Positions 26,398-35,914 of a DNA stretch of 64,000 nucleotides are shown here, piece after piece. This DNA is from JBFONV01 sp040779335 (GTDB lineage Bacteria; Pseudomonadota; Gammaproteobacteria; Enterobacterales; Alteromonadaceae). Position 1 is the first letter of the stretch; the number at the start of each line of letters is the position of its first letter. The notes under the pieces were generated by a model. That model did not search any database and had not been told where the DNA came from. It worked only from the letters and a program-made list of their open reading frames with translations. The position numbers were made by a program, and so were the translations under genes. The stretch lies in NCBI GenBank assembly GCA_040779335.1, contig JBFONV010000005.1:372001-436000 (forward strand), given 5' to 3'.

Positions 26398-27105
26398 ATG
26401 ACTCCAGAACGACTGCAACGAATACAACAAATGCTTGATCAACGCCAACCCGACTTAACCGTATGCATGGAAGGTGTTCATAAAACTCATAACTTGGCAG
26501 CAGTGGTCCGCACTTGTGACGCTGTTGGGGTTAGTGATGTACATGCAGTATGGAAAAATGAGCGCATGCGTGTCTCAGGCGGCAGTGCAGCAGGCAGTCA
26601 AAACTGGATAGATGTGCACAATTACAATGCCACCAAAGACGCTATTACCGTACTGAAAGAACAAGGAATGCAGGTGTTAGTCACTAATTTGTCTGATACT
26701 GCCGTTGATTTTAGAGAGATTGATTACACGAAGCCAACAGCCATCATTCTAGGACAAGAAAAATTTGGCGCTTCTGAAATAGCGCTAGAAATGGCCGATC
26801 AAGATATAGTCATTCCCATGGTAGGTATGGTGCAGTCACTGAATGTTTCAGTAGCTTGTTCTGTTGTGCTATATGAAGCGCAGCGCCAACGCCAGTTAGC
26901 AGGTTTATATAATAAGCCTAGACTATCGGAAGAACGTCGACAACGTACGCTGTTTGAAGGTGGCCATCCTATTTTTGCGCAAGCCTGCGTACGTAAAGGT
27001 TTGCCTTATCCAACAATCGATCAAGACGGACAAATTGTTGCCTCAGACGATTGGTGGCAAAAAATGCAAATGAGCAAAGATGCCTGGCAAGACATCGACG
27101 ACTAA
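26398..27105 (+). CDS. trmH: tRNA (guanosine(18)-2'-O)-methyltransferase
   Basis: SPOUT-class methyltransferase of 235 residues that methylates the ribose of G18 in the tRNA D-loop using SAM. The trefoil-knot motifs are GQEKFGASEIALE (motif 2) and IPMVGMVQSLNVSVACSVVLYE (motif 3), and the N-terminal motif HKTHNLAAVVRTCDAVG carries the catalytic Arg. It sits between ridA and recG; recG begins 9 bases after its stop, matching the E. coli spoT-trmH-recG order. Confidence 0.95.
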   Translation: MTPERLQRIQQMLDQRQPDLTVCMEGVHKTHNLAAVVRTCDAVGVSDVHAVWKNERMRVSGGSAAGSQNWIDVHNYNATKDAITVLKEQGMQVLVTNLSDTAVDFREIDYTKPTAIILGQEKFGASEIALEMADQDIVIPMVGMVQSLNVSVACSVVLYEAQRQRQLAGLYNKPRLSEERRQRTLFEGGHPIFAQACVRKGLPYPTIDQDGQIVASDDWWQKMQMSKDAWQDIDD

Positions 27106-27114
27106 TCCGTCTCT

Positions 27115-29229
27115 ATGAGTGTAGCGACCATCAACAATAACAACGTTGGCCTAACTAACTTAGCTAGAATGCCCATCTCCGTTTTAAAAGGCGTGGGCCC
27201 AGGTATGGCAAAAAAATTAGAAAAAATTGGCCTTAATTCCCTGCAAGACTTGTTATTTCATTTACCGTTACGCTATGAAGATCGCACTCGAGTAACCGCA
27301 ATTCGCGATTTATTGTCAGGTATATTCACCAATATTATTGGTGAAGTTGTTAACAACCAAATTGTGCAAGGTAAACGCCGAATGCTGGTGGTGACCATTA
27401 ATGACGGCACCGGTACAGTCAATTTACGCTTCTTTCACTTCTCCGCCAGTCAAAAAAACAACCTCGCAATTGGCAATAGCATCCGTTGTTATGGTGAAAT
27501 TAATCGGGGCGCGCGCGGCTTTGAAATTGTCCATCCCGAATATAAACCGCTCGATCAAGATAGCCCCCTCACTCCAGTTGAGGAAACCTTAACGCCTGTA
27601 TACCCCACCACCGAGGGGTTAAGACAAATTTCTCTGCGTAATCTTACCGAACAAGCATTACAACGACTGCAGCGCGGACAGGTCGAAGAGTTAGTTCCCG
27701 AAGATTATCGCAATGATGGTTACACCCTCGCGCAAGCGCTGGCTATTATTCATCGCCCGCCCCCTGATACTTCAACAACGTTATTAGAAGCAGGTAAACA
27801 TCCAGCACAATTAAAGCTCATCAAAGAAGAACTGTTAGCACACAATTTAAGTATGCTCAAACTTCGTCAGTCGAGTGATGTGCATCAGGCAGTTGCCATC
27901 AATGTCGATCATGCACTAGAGCAAGCATTTCTAAAATTATTACCCTTTTCCCCCACTAATGCCCAGGCAAGAGTAGTACGGGAAATTCGCCTCGATATGG
28001 CAAAAAACCTGCCGATGATGCGACTGGTACAGGGGGATGTTGGCTCAGGAAAAACTTTGGTTGCGGCGCTAGCAGCCATCACCGCCTTGGGGCATGGTTA
28101 CCAAGTTGCCTTAATGGCGCCAACAGAAATACTCGCCGAGCAGCATGCTATCAATTTTCAGCAATGGTTTGCGCCGCTAGCAATCAATGTCGGTTGGCTC
28201 GCAGGTAAAACCAAAGCCAAAGCACGCAGAATCGCGTTAGAAAAAATCGCCAGCGGTGATATGCACATGGTGATTGGCACACATGCTTTATTTCAAGAGC
28301 AAGTTGTCTTTGACAAGCTTGCCTTGATCATTATCGATGAACAACATCGTTTTGGCGTGCATCAGCGCTTATCATTGCGAGAAAAAGGCGCGTTTGATAA
28401 CAACTATCCGCATCAACTGATCATGACAGCAACCCCGATTCCGCGAACACTAGCCATGACCGCCTATGCGGATCTTGATACCTCTGTTATCGATGAGTTG
28501 CCACCCGGGCGAACTCCAATCACCACCGTCGCCTTGCCGGACTCTCGTCGAGACGAAGTCATCGACCGGATCAGACAAGGCTGCACCGCTGACAACCGCC
28601 AAGCTTATTGGGTATGCACATTAATTGAGGAGTCTGAGGTCTTGCAATGCCAAGCAGCTGAGGATACTGCCGAATATTTGCAAGCAAATCTGGCCGAGCT
28701 CAAAATAGGCTTAGTGCATGGACGCATGAAAGCAGACGAAAAGCAGGCGGTGATGGACGGGTTTAAATCCGGTGCATTACAGGTACTGGTGGCGACCACT
28801 GTTATCGAAGTTGGTGTCGATGTACCCAATGCAAGTTTAATGGTAATAGAAAATCCCGAACGATTAGGGCTGGCACAACTGCATCAATTACGCGGTCGAG
28901 TCGGTCGTGGCGCCGTCGCGTCTCACTGTGTGTTAATGTACAAAAGTCCACTATCAAAAACCGCCACTAAACGCTTAGCAGTATTACGAGATAGCAATGA
29001 TGGTTTTGTCATCGCCCAAAAAGACTTAGAAATTAGAGGTCCTGGGGAATTATTGGGTACCCGACAAACGGGTTTAGCCGAACTAAAAATTGCTGACTTA
29101 GTTAGAGATGCCGATTTGATCCCTGAAATACAGCAACACGCCTATTTACTCTGGAAGAAGTACCCCGACAATGCGTTAGCATTAATCAACCGCTGGTTAG
29201 CTAACAAAGAAAAATATTCTAACGCTTAG
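27115..29229 (+). CDS. recG: ATP-dependent DNA helicase RecG
   Basis: Branch-migrating helicase that remodels stalled forks and Holliday junctions; 704 residues versus 693 in E. coli. The wedge/OB domain is N-terminal (about 65-160). The helicase has Walker A QGDVGSGKT with K313, the DEQH box in IIDEQHRFGVHQR, the TAT motif and the C-terminal TRG-type RGRVGRGAVASHC and EIRGPGELLGTRQ motifs. It ends in KYSNA, almost as in E. coli (RYSNA). About ten extra residues precede the conserved N-terminus, so a later start is possible. It is the last gene of the block; no terminator is evident downstream. Confidence 0.97.
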   Translation: MSVATINNNNVGLTNLARMPISVLKGVGPGMAKKLEKIGLNSLQDLLFHLPLRYEDRTRVTAIRDLLSGIFTNIIGEVVNNQIVQGKRRMLVVTINDGTGTVNLRFFHFSASQKNNLAIGNSIRCYGEINRGARGFEIVHPEYKPLDQDSPLTPVEETLTPVYPTTEGLRQISLRNLTEQALQRLQRGQVEELVPEDYRNDGYTLAQALAIIHRPPPDTSTTLLEAGKHPAQLKLIKEELLAHNLSMLKLRQSSDVHQAVAINVDHALEQAFLKLLPFSPTNAQARVVREIRLDMAKNLPMMRLVQGDVGSGKTLVAALAAITALGHGYQVALMAPTEILAEQHAINFQQWFAPLAINVGWLAGKTKAKARRIALEKIASGDMHMVIGTHALFQEQVVFDKLALIIIDEQHRFGVHQRLSLREKGAFDNNYPHQLIMTATPIPRTLAMTAYADLDTSVIDELPPGRTPITTVALPDSRRDEVIDRIRQGCTADNRQAYWVCTLIEESEVLQCQAAEDTAEYLQANLAELKIGLVHGRMKADEKQAVMDGFKSGALQVLVATTVIEVGVDVPNASLMVIENPERLGLAQLHQLRGRVGRGAVASHCVLMYKSPLSKTATKRLAVLRDSNDGFVIAQKDLEIRGPGELLGTRQTGLAELKIADLVRDADLIPEIQQHAYLLWKKYPDNALALINRWLANKEKYSNA

Positions 29230-29286
29230 CTACGGACTGTTGGAATTAAGCTCAGCTCGCTTATGTCACTCTAAGTTGTTTAATAA

Positions 29287-29305
29287 ATTAGTTCGATTGG
29301 TATAA
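29287..29305 (-). repeat. Copy of recurrent intergenic motif TATACCAATCGAACTAAT
   Basis: Reads TTATACCAATCGAACTAAT on the minus strand, in the gap between recG and ubiE. Same core as copies at 4328, 35537, 36578 and 48663. Confidence 0.6.
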
Positions 29306-29370
29306 CTTATTTGTTGATCAGCAATGCATACAGTAAACTAAGCACAATTTTAGTTATTAGCGAAATCACC

Positions 29371-30150
29371 ATGTCAGTTCCAGAGCAAAACCAAGCAGAA
29401 AATCCCCAAGAAGATACCACGCATTTTGGCTATAAAACGGTCGATAAAACTGAAAAAGCGTCAATGGTAGCGGGCGTTTTCCATTCGGTTGCTCAACAAT
29501 ATGATGTGATGAATGATCTGATGTCATTTGGCATCCATCGTTTATGGAAAAGATTCACTATAGATGCTAGTGGCGTGCGCCCAGGAAACAAAGTGCTTGA
29601 TCTTGCTGGTGGTACAGGTGATTTAACCGCAAAATTCTCTCAATTAGTCGGGCCACAAGGAAACGTTGTGCTCGCCGATATTAATAGCTCGATGCTCAAT
29701 GTTGGTCGCGATAAATTGCGCGATAAAGGCTTAGTGCAAAATATCGAATATGTGCAAGCAAATGCGGAAAGTTTACCCTTTGAAGAAAATACCTTTGACA
29801 TAGTCACCATCGCTTTTGGTCTGCGCAATGTCACTGACAAAGACAAGGCATTACGGTCAATATTTTCTGTATTAAAACCCGGTGGCCGCTTGCTAGTGCT
29901 AGAGTTTTCTAAACCAGAACATGAATTACTGAACAAAGCCTACGATTTTTATTCTTTTAATATCTTACCTAAAGTCGGAGAACTAGTGGCAAAAGACGGC
30001 GAGAGCTATCAGTACTTAGCTGAATCTATCCGCATGCATCCTGATCAAGAAACCTTAAAAACGATGATGGAAAATGCCGGGTTTGAACAAACCAGCTATA
30101 AAAATTTAACCGGTGGGATTGTCGCCCTGCATAAAGGTTATAAATTTTAG
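29371..30150 (+). CDS. ubiE: Ubiquinone/menaquinone C-methyltransferase
   Basis: SAM-dependent methyltransferase for the C-methylation of demethylmenaquinol and of the 2-methoxy-6-polyprenyl ring in ubiquinone synthesis; 259 residues. SAM motif I is VLDLAGGTGDLTAKF; ADINSSMLNVGRDKL, ITIAFGLRNVTDKDKALRS and the ending ALHKGYKF match E. coli UbiE closely. The frame continues upstream to a TTG at 29311, but the ATG at 29371 gives the family N-terminus. ubiJ and ubiB follow within a few bases, the same order as in E. coli. Confidence 0.96.
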   Translation: MSVPEQNQAENPQEDTTHFGYKTVDKTEKASMVAGVFHSVAQQYDVMNDLMSFGIHRLWKRFTIDASGVRPGNKVLDLAGGTGDLTAKFSQLVGPQGNVVLADINSSMLNVGRDKLRDKGLVQNIEYVQANAESLPFEENTFDIVTIAFGLRNVTDKDKALRSIFSVLKPGGRLLVLEFSKPEHELLNKAYDFYSFNILPKVGELVAKDGESYQYLAESIRMHPDQETLKTMMENAGFEQTSYKNLTGGIVALHKGYKF

Positions 30151-30155
30151 CCCTT

Positions 30156-30809
30156 ATGAGCATTTTGCTGCATCAACAACTTCTCTGCTCCGCGTTAGAA
30201 GTGATCATCAATAAAGCGCTCGCGTTAAATACGCATGGCTCACAGACGTTGGCCAAACTTGAGTTACACACCCTATGCGTTCATTTATCAGAGCTCGGCT
30301 TTCCGGTTAACTTCACCGTAAGTGCCAACAAGGTACTGGTGAATTCAAGCGAGGAATTTCGCAGTGACGATGAGCTGTTTTGTCGAATTGACACCAGTTT
30401 ATCGACCTTGCAACAGCTCAAACGAGAGCAGCAATTAACGGAGCTGATCAAACAAGAAAAACTCGATATATTGGGTAATATCAAAATAGCGCAACAATTT
30501 GCCAGTATCATGGAAAATATCGACATTGACTGGCAAACTGAGCTGGCAAAGCACATAGGTGATGTTGCCACTTATAAAACCGTACAAGCAGGAAAATTTG
30601 TCGCCGATAAAGTCAACTTTGCTGCGCAACAAATACAAGCAGATGCCAGCGAATGGTTAATCCATGAAAAACAGCTGGTAGTGACAAAAAATAAAATTGA
30701 TGATTTTAATCAACAAGTTAACGAAGTATCGGCTCAAACAGAGCAATTAAGCAAACGTTTAGAAAAACTCCATCAGCAATTATCCGCCCTCGCCGGCGAA
30801 CAAGGTTAA
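30156..30809 (+). CDS. ubiJ: Ubiquinone biosynthesis accessory factor UbiJ
   Basis: UbiJ, 217 residues, a lipid-binding SCP2-domain protein that with UbiK scaffolds the soluble ubiquinone-synthesis complex. The SCP2 domain occupies about residues 15-110 and the C-terminal 60 residues are a coiled coil (KNKIDDFNQQVNEVSAQTEQ). Identification rests on this two-part layout and on its position, 5 bases after ubiE and 2 bases before ubiB, which is conserved. ubiK, its partner, is in the same window at 35603. Confidence 0.9.
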   Translation: MSILLHQQLLCSALEVIINKALALNTHGSQTLAKLELHTLCVHLSELGFPVNFTVSANKVLVNSSEEFRSDDELFCRIDTSLSTLQQLKREQQLTELIKQEKLDILGNIKIAQQFASIMENIDIDWQTELAKHIGDVATYKTVQAGKFVADKVNFAAQQIQADASEWLIHEKQLVVTKNKIDDFNQQVNEVSAQTEQLSKRLEKLHQQLSALAGEQG

Positions 30810-30811
30810 CC

Positions 30812-32455
30812 GTGAGCAGCACTCGTCTTTTTAAAATTTTAAAAACATTTTTGCAATTTGGTTTGGATGAATTGCTGCCGAAAAAAGCGCTGCCTTGGTA
30901 TGTGAAACTGGCGCGCATTAGCCTTTTTTGGCTGCGCAACAAGCATCGCGATAAACCCGTCGCTCAGCGGTTTCGTCTAGCGATAGAATCGTTAGGACCT
31001 GTGTTCATCAAATTTGGACAAATGCTGTCGACTAGGCGCGATTTACTGCCGGCCGACTTTGCCAATGAGCTCGCACTGCTACAAGATCAGGTTGCGGCCT
31101 TTGATGGAGAGCTAGCCAAGCAAATCATCATTGCATCGATCGGTGAAGACACCTTTAATGAGCATTTTTTCGAGTTCGATAATGTCCCGCTTGCCTCGGC
31201 GTCTATTGCCCAAGTGCATACCGCCAGAATGAAACATAACGGCACTGAACAACAAGTGGTGCTAAAAGTACTGCGCCCGGGCATCAATAAAATCATTATT
31301 GCCGACATTAACGTGATGGCACTATTTGCCAGCATAGTCGCCCGCTGGTTACCCGATGGCAAAAGATTGCGCCCTAAAGAAGTGGTCGCAGAATACCGCA
31401 AAACCATTTTAGATGAACTAGATCTGATGCGTGAAGCAGCAAATGCTATTCAACTAAAACGCAATTTTGATCAAGGTAGAGAATACGACAAAGTGCTTTA
31501 TGTGCCAGAAATTCATTCTGAATTTTGCCACAAGAATGTCTTGGTGATGGAGCGTATCTATGGCATCGGTGTCGGCGAAGTAGACAAATTACACCAGCTA
31601 GGTGTAGACATGAAATTACTTGCAGAACGAGGCGTAGAAGTCTTTTTCACCCAAGTTTTTCGAGATAGCTTTTTTCACGCCGACATGCATCCGGGTAACG
31701 TATTTGTTGATGCTACACACCCACAAGATCCTACTTGGATAGCTATTGACTGCGGCATTGTCGGCACGCTAAATCGTGAAGACAAACGCTATTTAGCTGA
31801 AAATTTTGTCGCCTTTTTCAATCGTGATTACCGTAAAGTTGCGCAACTACACGTTGATTCGGGTTGGGTGCCAAGAGATACCAGCGTCGATGAATTCGAA
31901 TTTGCTATTCGCACGGTATGCGAACCCATCTTCAACAAGCCCCTAGCGGAAATTTCATTTGGCCAAGTACTGGTCAACTTATTTAATACCGCGCGCCGCT
32001 TTAATATGGAAGTGCAGCCGCAATTGGTATTGCTGCAAAAAACGCTGTTATATATCGAAGGTCTCGGACGTCAACTGTATCCGCAACTAGACTTATGGCA
32101 AACCGCTAAACCTTTCTTAGAGGACTGGGTTAAAGAGCAAATGGGTGTAAAGGCCGTCTTTAGCAAAATAAAAGAAAATCTGCCGTTTTGGAACGAGAAA
32201 CTGCCTGAGATCCCCGATCTTATTTATGATTACCTTCAAGCAGGGAAAGACCATCATACCCAACAGGCTAAATTAGTAGTGCAACTCGCACAACAGCAAC
32301 AAACACAACATAAAAGGCTGATATCAAGTGTATTAGCGGGTAGTTTTATTATTGGTGCTTGCGTACTATTTACTCATCAACATCTTACTGAAGCGGCCGT
32401 TATAGCTGGCTTTGGCTTAGTTTCGCTGTTGGCCTCACTCAGACAACAAAACTAG
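30812..32455 (+). CDS. ubiB: Ubiquinone biosynthesis ATPase/kinase-like protein UbiB
   Basis: UbiB (ADCK/ABC1 family), 547 residues, an atypical kinase-fold ATPase that aids ubiquinone synthesis at the inner membrane. The KxGQ motif is KFGQ at 67-70 (IKFGQMLSTRRDLLP), with the Ala-rich loop SIAQVHTAR, the catalytic-type HADMHPGN and the IDCGIVG metal motif. Two C-terminal hydrophobic segments (LISSVLAGSFIIGACVLF and AAVIAGFGLVSLLAS) anchor it. The GTG start is 2 bases after the ubiJ stop. In E. coli tatABC would follow; here it does not. Confidence 0.95.
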   Translation: MSSTRLFKILKTFLQFGLDELLPKKALPWYVKLARISLFWLRNKHRDKPVAQRFRLAIESLGPVFIKFGQMLSTRRDLLPADFANELALLQDQVAAFDGELAKQIIIASIGEDTFNEHFFEFDNVPLASASIAQVHTARMKHNGTEQQVVLKVLRPGINKIIIADINVMALFASIVARWLPDGKRLRPKEVVAEYRKTILDELDLMREAANAIQLKRNFDQGREYDKVLYVPEIHSEFCHKNVLVMERIYGIGVGEVDKLHQLGVDMKLLAERGVEVFFTQVFRDSFFHADMHPGNVFVDATHPQDPTWIAIDCGIVGTLNREDKRYLAENFVAFFNRDYRKVAQLHVDSGWVPRDTSVDEFEFAIRTVCEPIFNKPLAEISFGQVLVNLFNTARRFNMEVQPQLVLLQKTLLYIEGLGRQLYPQLDLWQTAKPFLEDWVKEQMGVKAVFSKIKENLPFWNEKLPEIPDLIYDYLQAGKDHHTQQAKLVVQLAQQQQTQHKRLISSVLAGSFIIGACVLFTHQHLTEAAVIAGFGLVSLLASLRQQN

Positions 32456-32589
32456 ACGCTATTTTGTATCAATAAAATTAGACTCCGCTAATGAGCATTA
32501 TCATTGGTGTCATTTTATTTTCACTTTACTTTGCTAGCGTACACTCTTTAAAATCAGTGACATAAATACAACAAATACCAAGTGAAATA

Positions 32590-33363
32590 ATGGACATTGT
32601 TATTATTAGCGCCACCGCGTTAATCGCATCAACATTAACACTATTTTCAGGCTTTGGCTTAGGCACTTTATTAATGCCTGTTGTCGCGATATTTTTTCCG
32701 ATAGAAATAGCCATTGCTATTACCGCATTAGTGCACTTTGCTAATAATATTTTTAAGATCCTGTTATTGGGTAAAAATGCAAATCTTAGCGTATTAGCTA
32801 AATTTGGTCTGCCGGCAATATTGTTCGCCATTATAGGCGCATGGACATTGCACTCCCTGTCCTCATTACAGCCACTATATCAATATTCAATAAACTCACA
32901 TCATTTTGTTGTTGAGCCGATCAAAATGGTCGTCGGTATCATCATTTTAGTATTTGTTGGTTTAGAGTTGTCACCGCGCTTTTCAACAATAAAACTCGAT
33001 CGAAAATACTTGCCATTCGGCGGCATGATCAGTGGTTTTTTTGGCGGACTTTCGGGACATCAAGGTGCCTTTAGAAGCATGTTTCTCATTAAAGCCGGTT
33101 TAGACAAACACCAATTCATCGCAACGGGGGTCGCTATTGCGGTAATGGTGGATTTTGCTCGGATGTCGATTTACGGCTGGGATATTGCTAACCAAAGCAC
33201 CCAAGTTGATTGGTACTTAGTGACTTCTGCCGCGTTAAGCGCATTTTTAGGGGCCTATGTTGGCGCTAAACTAGTGAAGAAAATCACCATTGTCACTATC
33301 CAGCTAGCAGTATCTGCATTACTGGCGGTTATTTCTTTGGGATTGATTTTTGGTCTGCTTTAA
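32590..33363 (+). CDS. TSUP-family (TauE/SafE) membrane permease
   Basis: Inner-membrane protein of 257 residues with about eight hydrophobic segments, of the TauE/SafE family, members of which are thought to export sulfur-containing organic anions such as sulfite or sulfoacetate. The double motif LFSGFGLGTLLMPVVAIFFP near the N-terminus and GMISGFFGGLSGHQGAFRSMFLIKAG in the middle are typical. It is a single gene with a terminator-like structure downstream shared with rep. Substrate unknown. A second, unrelated-looking TSUP gene is at 53032. Confidence 0.85.
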   Translation: MDIVIISATALIASTLTLFSGFGLGTLLMPVVAIFFPIEIAIAITALVHFANNIFKILLLGKNANLSVLAKFGLPAILFAIIGAWTLHSLSSLQPLYQYSINSHHFVVEPIKMVVGIIILVFVGLELSPRFSTIKLDRKYLPFGGMISGFFGGLSGHQGAFRSMFLIKAGLDKHQFIATGVAIAVMVDFARMSIYGWDIANQSTQVDWYLVTSAALSAFLGAYVGAKLVKKITIVTIQLAVSALLAVISLGLIFGLL

Positions 33364-33364
33364 T

Positions 33365-33390
33365 AAAAACTCCTACTCCAGCTAAGTAGG
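33365..33390 (-). terminator. Intrinsic terminator of rep
   Basis: On the minus strand CCTACT and AGTAGG (plus 33385-33390 and 33372-33377) form a short stem with a 7-base loop, followed by AG and a T-run (plus A-run 33365-33369). It lies just beyond the rep stop codon, between convergent genes. Confidence 0.6.
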
Positions 33391-33394
33391 GATA

Positions 33395-35431
33395 TTATTT
33401 ATTAGCCTGTTTGGCTTTTAGCAGCATTTCGCGAATGTTAGCGACACCTTGCTGAGCCGATTCTTTTTTATGCTCATCGCTTTTCTTGGTTTGCCCCAGC
33501 TCCCAATTCAAATCGTCTTGTGGTAATTCATGTAAAAAACGACTCGCTTCAGTTCTGGCAATTTCGCCAAACTGTCGACGCTCGCGCGCATAGGTAAAAA
33601 TAAGTTCGCGCTGAGCTCGGGTAATACCCACATAAGCCAAACGACGTTCCTCTTCGACATTGCCTTCATCAATACTGGTTTGATGCGGTAGCAGGCCTTC
33701 TTCCATGCCGATCAGAAACACAAAAGGAAATTCCAAGCCTTTAGAAGCATGCAAAGTCATTAACTGCACTTGGTCAGCATTGTCTTCATCTTCGTTGCGC
33801 TCCATCATGTCACGCAGCGTTAGGCGTGTCACCACTTGCGGTAGGGTCATCGGTTCTTCCAATTCATCACCGGCTAACATTTGTGTTACCCAGCTAAAAA
33901 GCTCAGTAACATTCTTCATCCGCATTTCTGCCGCTTTTGCGCTCGGTGAACTATCGTATAGCCAATCCTCATAGTTTATTTCTCGGATCATCGATCTCAA
34001 TACCGCTGGAGTATCGCCTCGTTCAGCGTTATCAGCGGTTTCAACAATCCAGCGAGTAAACCTTTGTACATTGGCTAACCCACGCCCAGTTAAATGCTGT
34101 TCTAAGCCCAATTCAAAGCTTGCCGCAAACATACTAATTTGGCGCATATTGGCGTAACTGCCTAATTTTTCCAGTGTCGCCGGGCCTAGTTCACGTCGAG
34201 GCACGTTAACAATGCGTAAAAATGCATTATCATCATCAGGGTTAACCAATACCCGCAAGTAGGCCATAACATCTTTAATTTCAGCGCGTGAAAAGAACGA
34301 TGTGCCGCCACTGATTTTATAAGGAATACGGTTGGTCATCAGCGCTTTTTCTAATAATCGTGACTGATGATTGCCTCGGTATAGAATTGCGTAATTTCTA
34401 AACTGACTTTTATTGAGAAAACGATGACCAATTAATTCACCGACGACACGCTCAACTTCATGTTCTTCATTTTTGGTTTGTAATACCCGTAGTTCTACAC
34501 CGTAATTAAGCTCACTAAATAAAGCCTTGTCATAGACATGAGGATTGTTGGCGATCAAAATATTGGCGCATTTTAAAATACGGCCACTAGAGCGGTAATT
34601 TTGTTCTAATTTGATCAGCTTTAAATTGGGATAATCTTGGCCAAGCAACACCAAATTTTGCGGTTTTGCTCCGCGCCACGAGTATATCGATTGATCATCA
34701 TCACCAACAACAGTTAATCGACCGCGCTCGCCAGTGATCAGTTTGACTAACTCATACTGGCTGGCGTTGGTATCCTGATATTCGTCTACTAACATATACC
34801 TAATTTTTTGTTGCCAGCGGGTTCTTACCTCGGGAAAGTTCTTCAATAATAAGGTCGGAATTAAGATAAGGTCGTCAAAATCTAGCGCATTGTACGCTTT
34901 CATGTGCTGCTGATAACGTCCGTAGAACTCAGCATATAAGGCGGCGTCGGCGTCCACTGCTTGTTTTAGTGCGGCATCAGGTAATAACAAATCGTTCTTC
35001 CAATTTGAAATCATCATTTGCAACTTACTCAGTAGATCTTTATCGCCATCAAGCTCTTCAGCGGTAAGCTCTTTTAACAAAGCTAAGGAATCTTGATCAT
35101 CAAACAAGGTAAAACCGGGTTTATAGCCTAAGGTTTTAATTTCACGACGAACAATATCAAGACCAAGAGAGTGAAATGTTGATACTGTCAAACCGCGTGT
35201 TAAATCGCGACCAAGCATTTTACTGACCCGTTCTTTCATCTCACGTGCGGCTTTATTGGTAAATGTTACCGCGGCAATATTGCGCGCTTTATAGTCACAT
35301 TTTTTAATGAGATACGCGATTTTCTGACAGATCACCCCAGTTTTTCCGCTACCTGCGCCCGCAAGCACTAGACAGGGTCCACTGACATATTTTACCGCTT
35401 CGTTTTGCCCAGGGTTTAGTTTCATTGCCAT
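33395..35431 (-). CDS. rep: ATP-dependent DNA helicase Rep
   Basis: UvrD-family 3'-5' helicase that clears protein roadblocks ahead of the replisome; 678 residues, E. coli Rep 673. Walker A is AGAGSGKTGVICQK (K30), Walker B/DExx is MLVDEYQDTNASQYEL, motif III is VGDDDQSIYSWRGA and motif VI LAYVGITRAQRELIFTYA. The start MKLNPGQ at the second ATG (35425) matches E. coli better than the ATG at 35431. The basic C-terminal tail that in E. coli binds DnaB is present as a short KKSDEHKKE segment. Single gene, divergent from ubiK. Confidence 0.96.
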   Translation of the reverse strand: MAMKLNPGQNEAVKYVSGPCLVLAGAGSGKTGVICQKIAYLIKKCDYKARNIAAVTFTNKAAREMKERVSKMLGRDLTRGLTVSTFHSLGLDIVRREIKTLGYKPGFTLFDDQDSLALLKELTAEELDGDKDLLSKLQMMISNWKNDLLLPDAALKQAVDADAALYAEFYGRYQQHMKAYNALDFDDLILIPTLLLKNFPEVRTRWQQKIRYMLVDEYQDTNASQYELVKLITGERGRLTVVGDDDQSIYSWRGAKPQNLVLLGQDYPNLKLIKLEQNYRSSGRILKCANILIANNPHVYDKALFSELNYGVELRVLQTKNEEHEVERVVGELIGHRFLNKSQFRNYAILYRGNHQSRLLEKALMTNRIPYKISGGTSFFSRAEIKDVMAYLRVLVNPDDDNAFLRIVNVPRRELGPATLEKLGSYANMRQISMFAASFELGLEQHLTGRGLANVQRFTRWIVETADNAERGDTPAVLRSMIREINYEDWLYDSSPSAKAAEMRMKNVTELFSWVTQMLAGDELEEPMTLPQVVTRLTLRDMMERNEDEDNADQVQLMTLHASKGLEFPFVFLIGMEEGLLPHQTSIDEGNVEEERRLAYVGITRAQRELIFTYARERRQFGEIARTEASRFLHELPQDDLNWELGQTKKSDEHKKESAQQGVANIREMLLKAKQANK

Positions 35432-35536
35432 CAGGTGTCGTTAAATCATCGAGATATTAAAATAGGCGCTGATTTTACCTGTTTTCAATTAAGACCTCAC
35501 CAATAGTATGAAAATATATTCAATCGACGCTTAAAT

Positions 35537-35552
35537 AGTTCAATTGGTATAA
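35537..35552 (-). repeat. Copy of recurrent intergenic motif TTATACCAATTGAACT
   Basis: Reads TTATACCAATTGAACT on the minus strand in the divergent gap between rep and ubiK. Same core as copies at 4328, 29287, 36578 and 48663. Confidence 0.55.
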
Positions 35553-35602
35553 GCTGATTAATTTGATTACAATGAATTGATACAACCTAGGTAAAACTTA
35601 TT

Positions 35603-35854
35603 ATGATCAACGCTAAAAAAATTGAAGAAATTGCTAAACAAGTGACAGATGCAATACCGCCAGGATTAAAAAACATGGCGAACGATCTCGAAGATAAAAC
35701 TAAAACCGTATTACAGCGCAAGTTATCTCAGCTCGATGTAGTGACACGAGAGGAGTTTGACGTGCAAACTCAAGTGTTAATTAAAACTAGGGCTAAGTTA
35801 AGCGAACTCGAAGCTAAAATAGCCGAGTTGGAAGCTAAACTCAACCAATCATAA
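35603..35854 (+). CDS. ubiK: Ubiquinone biosynthesis accessory factor UbiK
   Basis: UbiK (YqiC/BMFP family), 83 residues. The N-terminal amphipathic helix (AKKIEEIAKQVTDAIPPGLK) binds membranes and the C-terminal coiled coil (VTREEFDVQTQVLIKTRAKL and the repeated SELEAKIAELEAKL) forms a trimer; VTREEFDVQTQVL is nearly identical to E. coli. It partners UbiJ, encoded 5 kb away. Stand-alone gene, divergent from rep, with a terminator after the stop. Confidence 0.93.
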   Translation: MINAKKIEEIAKQVTDAIPPGLKNMANDLEDKTKTVLQRKLSQLDVVTREEFDVQTQVLIKTRAKLSELEAKIAELEAKLNQS

Positions 35855-35870
35855 CTTGGCAATAAACCAG

Positions 35871-35914
35871 CCCTAATGAACCAAGATACCAATTGGTATT
35901 AGGGTTGTTTTTGG
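35871..35914 (+). terminator. Terminator-like stem-loop after ubiK
   Basis: CCCTAAT (35871-35877) pairs with ATTAGGG (35898-35904), followed by TTGTTTTT. The loop contains the palindrome ATACCAATTGGTAT (35886-35899). The right arm covers the stop codon of the convergent gene that ends at 35899. Confidence 0.6.
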
